This document shows positions 6,561 through 11,035 of a stretch of 11,035 nucleotides of DNA, piece after piece (positions within the stretch are counted from its first letter, which is position 1; each line of letters starts with the position of its first letter). The stretch covers positions 1-11,035 of the forward strand of contig JAVEDQ010000082.1 in assembly GCA_030840885.1 (NCBI GenBank), read 5' to 3'. The notes under the pieces were generated by a model. The model saw only the letters and a program-made list of their open reading frames with translations. It did not search any database and was not told where the DNA came from. Source of the stretch: Frankiaceae bacterium (GTDB lineage Bacteria > Actinomycetota > Actinomycetes > Frankiales > Frankiaceae). The position numbers and the translations under genes are program-made.

Positions 6561-7538
6561 TCAGGGTGCGAGGACGACCTGGCCGGCCCAGGACAGTCCG
6601 GCACCGAAGGCGACGAGCAGCACCGGGTCCCCGGTCGCGATCCGCCCGGCGTCGGCCAGTGCCGCCAGGGCGAGCGGGACACTCGCCGAGGAGGTGTTAC
6701 CGCTGGTGCGGACGTCGTCGGCGACGACCGTGCTCTCGGGGAGTCCGAGCTGGCGGACGACGGCGTCGACGATGCGCTGGTTCGCTTGGTGCGGCACGAA
6801 CGCGGCGAGGTCCGCCGGCTCGATCCCTGCCTGGGCGCAGGCGTCGCGGGCGACCTGGGCGACCGACGAGGTCGCCCAGCGGAAGACCGCCGAACCGTCC
6901 ATCGAGATCTGACGCTCGAAGTCGGCGACGCGGATGAGGTCGCGGCCGGATCCGTCGCTGCCCCACACCGCCGGCCCGATGCCGTTCTCGGACCGGGCGC
7001 AGGCGGTCAGCACAGCAGCGCCGGCGCCGTCGCCGAACAGGATGGCGGTGTTGCGGTCGGACCAGTCGATCCAGTCGGTCATCCGCTCGGCCCCGACGAC
7101 GACGGCGGTTCGGGCCGATCCGCTGCGCAGCGCGGAGTCGGCGAGGCCGAGGGCGTAGCAGAAGCCGGCACAGGCGGCGTTGACGTCGAGCGCCCCGCCG
7201 CGGAGACCGAGCCGCTCGGCGACCGTCGGCGCGATGCCGGGAACCGGTGACGGCAACGAGCAGCTGGCGATGAGCAGCAGGTCGACCTCGGCCGGGTCGA
7301 CGCCGGCGGCGGCGATGGCCTTGGCGGTGGCCCGGGTGGCGAGGTCGGCCACCGATTCACCCTCGCCGGCGACGTGCCGGGTCTCGATGCCGGTGCGCGA
7401 CCGGATCCAGTCGTCGGTGGCGCCGACGGTGGCGGGCAGGTCGGCGTTGGCCACGACGTGCCGGGGGCGTTCACCGGCCACGGCGAGCAACCGGGAACCC
7501 CCGTGCGGCGGCAGGGGCTGGCCCGACGTCGTCGGCAT
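6561..7538 (-). CDS. fabH: Beta-ketoacyl-ACP synthase III (FabH)
   Basis: The 325-residue thiolase-fold enzyme starts fatty-acid chains by condensing an acyl-CoA primer with malonyl-ACP. The catalytic triad is complete: Cys123 in NAACAGF, His250 in VPHQANQRI and Asn281 in TSGNTSSASVP. DDWIRSRTGIETRH (42-55) is the usual primer-pocket segment, and the C-terminal LLVAFGAGLSWAG is diagnostic of FabH. The start is uncertain. ATG 7538 gives the usual family length, with the fold starting at SRLLAVAGERP. ATG 7565 and GTG 7568 are also in frame, and the frame remains open to a TTG at 7652, but none has a convincing Shine-Dalgarno. It is the first gene of the minus-strand fab operon and divergent from the thioesterase. 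Confidence 0.92.
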   Translation of the reverse strand: MPTTSGQPLPPHGGSRLLAVAGERPRHVVANADLPATVGATDDWIRSRTGIETRHVAGEGESVADLATRATAKAIAAAGVDPAEVDLLLIASCSLPSPVPGIAPTVAERLGLRGGALDVNAACAGFCYALGLADSALRSGSARTAVVVGAERMTDWIDWSDRNTAILFGDGAGAAVLTACARSENGIGPAVWGSDGSGRDLIRVADFERQISMDGSAVFRWATSSVAQVARDACAQAGIEPADLAAFVPHQANQRIVDAVVRQLGLPESTVVADDVRTSGNTSSASVPLALAALADAGRIATGDPVLLVAFGAGLSWAGQVVLAP

Positions 7539-7804
7539 CTCGCGCTGGAGCGCGTCGCGAAGCATCACAGGTCGAGCCTGCTCGGCCGAAGCCGCTGCGT
7601 CGCACCTCCTCGGTAACGAGAACCAGACGGCGCTTTTGGCGCTTTCCTCCAACGGCGCGGTTGGCGAACAGCAACACCGTGCCAGTCAGGGATGGGCCGG
7701 TTGTCGAGTTACGTCAACGTCCCCTGTGTCCGGGGGTAGGCCATAGGCTCGGCTCCTGCGACGGCCGACGACGCGAGGCCGGCTTCTCGGGAGGGACGGC
7801 CAGG
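7539..7804. promoter_or_regulatory. Divergent control region between fabH and the thioesterase gene
   Basis: This 266-bp region must hold the promoters of both the fab operon and the thioesterase gene. On the minus strand a good -35 (TTGACG, near 7712-7717) is seen, but no convincing -10 lies 16-18 bp downstream. On the plus strand TAGGCT (7744-7749) fits a TANNNT -10 without a good -35. A direct repeat of GGCGCTTT lies near 7638-7645 with a partial copy just before it. No fabD, acpP or regulator gene lies here. Confidence 0.35.
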
Positions 7805-8221
7805 GTGGGTGTACTGGACATGAGCGGTGGGCTCGACGGAACGCTGGGTGTCGAGGTGCTCGAGGCTTCGGCGGACCGCGTCGTGCTCGGCGCCGCCATC
7901 GCGCCACAGCTGTTGCAGCCCTACGGCATCGTCCACGGCGGGGTGTACTGCTCGATGGTCGAGTCGGCCGCGAGTATCGGCGCCGCGCTCTGGTTCGGCG
8001 ACCGCGGCAACGTCGTCGGCGTCGCCAACTCCACCAACTTCCTCCGCGCCGCGCGCGAAGGACGGCTGACGGCGACCGCCGAGCCGATTCACCGCGGCCG
8101 CACGCAGCAGCTGTGGCGGGTGACCATCACCGGCGTTGACGACCGCATGCTCGCCGTCGGCGAGGTGCGGCTCGCCAACATCGCCGATGCCCAGGTGCTC
8201 GGCGCTCCCGCCCAGGGCTAA
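7805..8221 (+). CDS. PaaI-family hotdog-fold acyl-CoA thioesterase
   Basis: The 138-residue protein is one hotdog domain. The family signature YGIVHGGVYCSMVESAAS (about residues 40-57) contains the HGG loop and the Glu at the start of the long helix that serves as the catalytic carboxylate. A beta sheet with NSTNFLRAAREGRLTATAEPIHRGR follows. Such enzymes hydrolyse acyl- or aryl-CoA thioesters in the cytoplasm, usually as tetramers. GTG 7805 is preferred because GAGGGA ends 8 bp before it; ATG 7820 is the alternative and would remove five residues. It is divergent from fabH, which suggests a linked role in releasing or recycling acyl-CoA, but the natural substrate is unknown. It converges with the small-gene cluster, leaving only 7 bp between stop codons. 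Confidence 0.85.
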   Translation: MGVLDMSGGLDGTLGVEVLEASADRVVLGAAIAPQLLQPYGIVHGGVYCSMVESAASIGAALWFGDRGNVVGVANSTNFLRAAREGRLTATAEPIHRGRTQQLWRVTITGVDDRMLAVGEVRLANIADAQVLGAPAQG

Positions 8222-8228
8222 CCGCGAC

Positions 8229-8324
8229 TCAGCGACGGAGTAACGCGATGAGCACCAGCGTCACGAGCACGGACACCAGAAGCGATCCAAGGCATCCGAG
8301 CCGGTTCGAGAAAAAGAAGAACAT
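8229..8324 (-). CDS. 31-residue hydrophobic single-pass microprotein (third gene of small cluster)
   Basis: The ORF begins MFFFFSNRLGCLG, continues as an uninterrupted hydrophobic helix (about residues 12-29, Leu/Val rich) and ends with Arg-Arg. A strong AGGAG five bases before the ATG makes translation likely; that Shine-Dalgarno overlaps the stop codon of the preceding 44-residue ORF. The predicted topology is one membrane helix with a positive C-terminal end. Similar very short actinobacterial proteins with an SNRLGCLGS-like N-terminus are recalled but have no known function; this needs a search. The stop lies 7 bp from the stop of the convergent thioesterase gene. Confidence 0.7.
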   Translation of the reverse strand: MFFFFSNRLGCLGSLLVSVLVTLVLIALLRR

Positions 8325-8331
8325 GGTGCTC

Positions 8332-8466
8332 CTAGTAGTAGTAGTTCTGACGGCGCTGGGCCCGGCGGCGTAGGACGCGCCTCAGCACCAGACCGAGCAG
8401 CATGCCGCCCAGGCCTCCGCCGCGGACGACCACGCCCCGGCGGCCTCCGAGAAAGACTCGTGCCAC
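8332..8466 (-). CDS. 44-residue strongly cationic Gly/Arg-rich microprotein (second gene of small cluster)
   Basis: The frame starts at GTG 8466 (V/M-ARVFLGGRRGVVVRG), has a Gly-rich hydrophobic middle (GGGLGGMLLGLVL, about 16-28), then an Arg-rich stretch (RRVLRRRAQRRQ) and ends NYYY. It has 11 Arg and no Asp or Glu, so it is very basic. It could sit at the membrane or bind nucleic acid or acidic lipid; no family is recognised. The GTG follows the preceding ORF's TGA by two codons in the same frame, so reinitiation or coupling is plausible. A (TAG)4 microsatellite covers its last Tyr codons and stop. The Shine-Dalgarno is weak, so the start is less certain than those of its neighbours. Confidence 0.55.
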   Translation of the reverse strand: MARVFLGGRRGVVVRGGGLGGMLLGLVLRRVLRRRAQRRQNYYY

Positions 8467-8472
8467 AGGTGC

Positions 8473-8541
8473 TCAGCTCTCGTATTTGTCCGGGCTTGCC
8501 GCGTCCTGCGTGCGGATCGGTCCCTGATCGGTGGTCGTCAT
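8473..8541 (-). CDS. 22-residue polar microprotein (first gene of small cluster)
   Basis: The ATG at 8541 is preceded by GAGGGAGAAAC, a strong Shine-Dalgarno. The product begins MTTTDQGPIR and ends SPDKYES; it is polar, mildly acidic and has no hydrophobic segment. It may be a real microprotein or a leader peptide whose translation controls the downstream small genes. It lies in the same frame as the 44-residue ORF, separated by TGA plus two codons. No similarity is recognised. Confidence 0.5.
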   Translation of the reverse strand: MTTTDQGPIRTQDAASPDKYES

Positions 8542-8593
8542 GTTTCTCCCTCGAGGGTTGGAGACGACCGACTGCTTTGCCGTCAATTACCGC

Positions 8594-8607
8594 GCTTCAC
8601 ATGAAGC
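8594..8607. repeat. Inverted repeat GCTTCA-CA-TGAAGC in the small-cluster leader
   Basis: Six-base perfect arms flank two central bases. A further CGC/GCG pair extends the symmetry past a one-base bulge (8591-8611). It lies about 55 bp upstream of the first small ORF, so it could be an operator or an RNA hairpin in the leader. Confidence 0.4.
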
Positions 8608-8742
8608 AGCGGTGTTGAAAAGAATCCCCGAGGGCGTTAATCCCAAACTCTGCACCCGAGGGGAAGGCACTTACAACGACCTGACTACAAGCGCCGGACT
8701 GCTGGCAAGAACACTTCACGTGATCTGCAATACATAAAGCGG

Positions 8743-8756
8743 CCGCGAGGACGCGG
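8743..8756 (-). terminator. Candidate terminator of the ctaG-like gene
   Basis: On the minus strand, just after the TAA stop, CCGCG-TCCT-CGCGG forms a 5-bp GC stem with a 4-base loop. After four bases a T-rich stretch TTTATGTATT follows. The stem is short, so efficiency is uncertain. Confidence 0.4.
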
Positions 8757-8762
8757 GTGCAT

Positions 8763-9743
8763 TTAGCGGCGCGGCCGGAAATCTGCGGCCCGGTTGGCGC
8801 CGAACACGCGCGCATCGGTCTCCCACCACGGCCGGTCCGTCGCCGGGACCTCCTGCCCCGCCGCAGGAGGATCCCCGGCGACCGGACCGGCCTCGCCTTC
8901 TGCAGCCCCGGGGGCGGCGGCGTCGAGTCGGGCGTCGATGAGGGCGGCCTCCCGCTGGTCGGCCCGGATCCACTGCAGGACGATCAGAGCCAGGAATGGA
9001 AGGTCGACGACCTCGGCGACGATCCAGAGGATCGATCCACCGTCCTGCTGGTCGATCAGCGGCGGCGGGCCCCAGGGCCGGTGGAGCCCGGCGTAGAACG
9101 TGGTCAGCAGCGTCGATTGCAGTCGCAGGACGATGCCGGGGACGGCGTCGGCGAGCAGCTCGAAGAAGCCGACGAAGGCGGCGAGGGCGACCGCGAGCGA
9201 TGTCCGCGGCGCCGCATCGCCGATCAGCGGCAGTGCGAACACGAGCCCGGCGGCGAGCAGGACCAGGCGCACCGCTGCCCCGACGGCGGAGGACCGTAGC
9301 GAGGCGTCGAGAACCGGGGTGAAGAACAGCAGGAACGTCAGGACCGGCAGGGCAGCCGGGCCGAGCAGGGGATTGGCCAGCAGCGCGACGATGCGCCCAC
9401 GCGCAGGCCGCCCCCGGACTGCCGCGAGTAACTCCAGCGGCCGGCCGACGGCGATCAGCAGCGGCGCCCCTACCAGGAGCACCAGGGCCTGGACCGTGTA
9501 CATCCAGAACAGCACGCGGGCGTAGACCCCGACGCCGCCGGCCGTCGCCACCAGCACCGAGAGCAGGCCGAGGAGCAGAGCCAGCGTCCGACCGATCGGC
9601 CATGCGTCGCCCCGGCGACGCAGCACGACGACCCCCGCCGCGTAGAGCGAGGCCGCGACGAGCACGACGACGCCGGCGACGTCCGGCCGCCAATGGGCGA
9701 GGAGTGCGCCGGTGGTGACGGGGGGAACGGCGGGGTTCACCAC
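8763..9743 (-). CDS. CtaG-family (cytochrome c oxidase assembly type) multi-pass membrane protein, paired His missing
   Basis: The 326-residue protein has about seven predicted membrane helices (roughly 23-41, 52-70, 77-100, 129-148, 157-175, 182-200, 235-258) and a polar, acidic and Pro/Ala-rich cytoplasmic tail. HRPWGPPPLIDQQDGGSILW (221-240) is the conserved C-terminal signature of the caa3-CtaG family, whose members help insert copper into cytochrome oxidase. In helix 3, where the family has HMxQH before PPLL, this protein reads YTVQALVLLVGAPLL, so both histidines are gone. Function may therefore differ. GTG 9743 is chosen because AGGA lies 7 bp before it; GTG 9740 is the next codon and equally possible. 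It is divergent from the ABC exporter genes, 62 bp apart, with no oxidase genes in view. Confidence 0.8.
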   Translation of the reverse strand: MVNPAVPPVTTGALLAHWRPDVAGVVVLVAASLYAAGVVVLRRRGDAWPIGRTLALLLGLLSVLVATAGGVGVYARVLFWMYTVQALVLLVGAPLLIAVGRPLELLAAVRGRPARGRIVALLANPLLGPAALPVLTFLLFFTPVLDASLRSSAVGAAVRLVLLAAGLVFALPLIGDAAPRTSLAVALAAFVGFFELLADAVPGIVLRLQSTLLTTFYAGLHRPWGPPPLIDQQDGGSILWIVAEVVDLPFLALIVLQWIRADQREAALIDARLDAAAPGAAEGEAGPVAGDPPAAGQEVPATDRPWWETDARVFGANRAADFRPRR

Positions 9744-9805
9744 CCCAGCTTCCTGCAAATGCGATGAGGTGCGGATGTCGGCGACGCGGGCGCACACTGG
9801 AACCG

Positions 9806-10849
9806 ATGACTGCGCTCGAGACCCACCGCCCCGCCGGGGGACCGTCACCGGCACCCGATCCGACGGTCGCGGTCGAGGTGAGCGACCTCGTCAAGCGCTA
9901 CCCGAAGCGACCGTCCAACGCGGTGGACGGCATCAGCTTCGCCGTGCGCGCCGGGGAGATCTTCGGTCTGCTCGGACCGAACGGCGCCGGCAAGACCACG
10001 TCGATAGGCATCCTGACGACGCGCGTCCGCCTCACCTCCGGAGTCGCCCGCGTCGCCGGAGTGGACGTGGCCGTCGACCCGGTGCTCGCCCGCAGCCGGC
10101 TGTCGGTCGTGCCGCAACGCAGCAACCTCGACCGCGCCCTCACCGCCCGGCAGAACCTCGTCTTCCACGCGGCTTACCACGGGATGGGACGAGTCGAGCG
10201 GAGCCGCCGCGCTGACGAGTTGCTGGAACAGTTCGGGCTCGGCGGCCGAGGGGGCGACAAGGTCGACAACTACTCCGGCGGGATGGCCCAGCGGTTGCTC
10301 ATCGCCCGGGCGCTGATGCACCGGCCGCAGGTGCTCTTTCTGGACGAGCCGAGCACCGGCCTCGACCCGCAGGCCCGGTTGTTCGTCTGGGAGCAGGTGC
10401 GCGAGCTGCGCGACAGCGGCGTCACCGTCGTCATCACGACCCACGACATGGACGAGGCGGCGGAGCTCACCGACCGCGTCGGGATCATGGACCACGGGCG
10501 GCTGCTCGCGCTCGACACCCCGGCCGCCCTCACCCGAGGCCTGCCCGGCGGTTCCACCCTCGAGCTCGTGGTCACCTGCCCGCAGGACGGGACCCCGGAG
10601 CAGGTCCTCGACGCACTGGGTGCACTCGCCGGCGTCGAGCAGGTGGAGCAGGTCGGCTCCCCACCGGACCCGGAACACCCCGGCGAGCAGCTGCGCGTAC
10701 GCCTCTACCTCGAGGGTGAGGGGGCGGCGCACATCGCGCCGGTGGCGGAGCTGCTCGCCCGACGCGGGGCCAGGTTGGGTTCGGTGGTACTCGGCGAGCC
10801 GACGTTGGAGGACGTGTTCCTCGGGCTGACGGGACGGGACCTGCGATGA
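9806..10849 (+). CDS. ABC exporter ATP-binding protein, DrrA/multidrug type
   Basis: The 347-residue ATPase powers an ABC-2 type exporter. All nucleotide-binding motifs are present: Walker A GPNGAGKTT (57-65), Q-loop Gln104 in VVPQ, signature YSGGMAQR (156-163), Walker B VLFLDEP (176-182) with Glu181, D-loop STGLD and switch His213 in TTHDMDEA. The C-terminal extension (about 245-347) ending in EPTLEDVFLGLTGRDLR is typical of the daunorubicin-resistance (DrrA) subgroup. ATG 9806 has only a weak GGAA four bases upstream; a frame from 9764 has no better start. Its TGA overlaps the permease ATG (ATGA), which shows a two-gene exporter operon. Exported substrate is unknown; drug, lipid or cofactor are all possible. 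Confidence 0.92.
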   Translation: MTALETHRPAGGPSPAPDPTVAVEVSDLVKRYPKRPSNAVDGISFAVRAGEIFGLLGPNGAGKTTSIGILTTRVRLTSGVARVAGVDVAVDPVLARSRLSVVPQRSNLDRALTARQNLVFHAAYHGMGRVERSRRADELLEQFGLGGRGGDKVDNYSGGMAQRLLIARALMHRPQVLFLDEPSTGLDPQARLFVWEQVRELRDSGVTVVITTHDMDEAAELTDRVGIMDHGRLLALDTPAALTRGLPGGSTLELVVTCPQDGTPEQVLDALGALAGVEQVEQVGSPPDPEHPGEQLRVRLYLEGEGAAHIAPVAELLARRGARLGSVVLGEPTLEDVFLGLTGRDLR

Positions 10850-11035
10850 GCGCCACCGTGACCGCCCCGGCAGGAACGACGACGCGCCCCCGGCCCGTTC
10901 TAGCCTTCGCCGGTCTGCTCTGGCGGGACATCTTCGTCACCGGTCGTGAGCTGCCGAGCTTCCTGGCCCAGGTCGTCCTGCAGCCGCTGTTCCTGCTGTT
11001 CGTCCTCGGCAAGGTGCTCGGCGACCTCGGCTACA
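10846..11035 (+). CDS. ABC-2 type permease, N-terminal part (cut by window edge)
   Basis: Sixty-three codons are visible, starting MSATVTAPAG. A Thr/Pro-rich N-terminus leads to FAGLLWRDIFVTGRELPSFL and a hydrophobic segment AQVVLQPLFLLFVLGKVLG, the typical start of DrrB/ABC-2 membrane subunits (cytoplasmic helix then first membrane helix). The ATG overlaps the ATPase stop codon by four bases, so the two are translationally coupled and form one exporter. The rest lies beyond the right edge. Confidence 0.85.
   Translation, partial: MSATVTAPAGTTTRPRPVLAFAGLLWRDIFVTGRELPSFLAQVVLQPLFLLFVLGKVLGDLGY

Larger units (their letters stand above)
8542..8762. promoter_or_regulatory. AT-rich leader upstream of the small-gene cluster
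   Basis: The core (8561-8740) is about 53% GC, far below the flanking genes. On the minus strand it should carry the promoter of the small-gene cluster. Seen in it are an inverted repeat at 8594-8607, a perfect palindrome TCACGTGA at 8716-8723, two copies of CCCGAGGG (near 8626 and 8656), the palindrome CCCTCGAGGG at 8548-8557, and a weak stress-sigma-like pair, GTTG (8677-8674) and GGGTGC (8657-8652) 16 bp apart. A long untranslated leader or small RNA is possible. An ORF on the plus strand here lacks a ribosome-binding site. Confidence 0.35.

Noticed and set aside
5820..7250. Long plus-strand frame over fabF and fabH
   Set aside because: It is antisense to two enzymes with intact catalytic residues and has no recognisable domain; a codon-bias artefact.
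8333..8344. (TAG)4 trinucleotide repeat as a phase-variation switch
   Set aside because: Units are three bases, so slippage would only change the number of terminal Tyr codons in the 44-residue ORF, not its frame, and four units is too short to be notably unstable.
8531..8737. 68-residue plus-strand frame in the AT-rich leader
   Set aside because: No Shine-Dalgarno precedes either of its early ATGs, its start overlaps the first microprotein gene, and AT-rich DNA here makes the frame uninformative. It could be revisited if conserved.
8716..9894. 392-residue minus-strand frame overlapping the CtaG-like gene
   Set aside because: It is out of frame with the CtaG-like protein, highly Arg/Pro-rich, and has no membrane segments or known motifs.

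Overview
The window comes from a high-GC actinobacterium (Actinomycetota; no species is assigned). The signs are strongly GC-biased codon use, frequent GTG starts, a LexA box of the mycobacterial/actinobacterial type, a DUF222/13E12-family HNH protein, an AccD6-type carboxyltransferase and a DrrA-type ABC exporter. Two stretches are clearly less GC-rich than the rest by hand count: 2881-2990 is about 54% and 8561-8740 about 53%.

Left end (1-2980). A TetR-type regulator, cut by the window edge, faces away from a DUF2867 protein, with a 20-bp operator-like palindrome between them. A DUF222-HNH endonuclease-family gene follows on the minus strand. A perfect 18-bp LexA-type palindrome covers its start codon, and a promoter-like pair upstream suggests a leaderless, SOS-inducible mRNA. 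Behind it lies a small membrane-anchored secreted-domain protein of unknown function, in low-GC DNA.

Centre (3022-8221). The minus strand carries a fatty-acid synthesis operon: fabH, fabF, an accD6-like acyl-CoA carboxylase beta subunit and an alpha/beta hydrolase. The last three genes are joined by two identical 4-bp GTGA start/stop overlaps. AccD would supply malonyl-CoA (with alpha and perhaps epsilon subunits from elsewhere), FabH would start chains and FabF would elongate them. The hydrolase has lost its usual catalytic His position. No acyl carrier protein or malonyl transacylase gene is present; a 67-bp spacer with a short tandem repeat lies where acpP usually sits between fabH and fabF. 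A PaaI-type hotdog thioesterase is transcribed divergently from fabH.

Right end (8229-11035). A tight minus-strand cluster of three very short genes (22, 44 and 31 codons: small polar, strongly cationic Gly/Arg-rich, hydrophobic single-pass) sits behind an unusually AT-rich leader. It is the most novel-looking item in the window. Next come a CtaG-type membrane protein that lacks the usual paired histidines, and a divergent DrrA-like ABC exporter ATPase coupled by an ATGA overlap to an ABC-2 permease cut by the right edge. No rRNA, tRNA, CRISPR array, transposase or prophage was seen.
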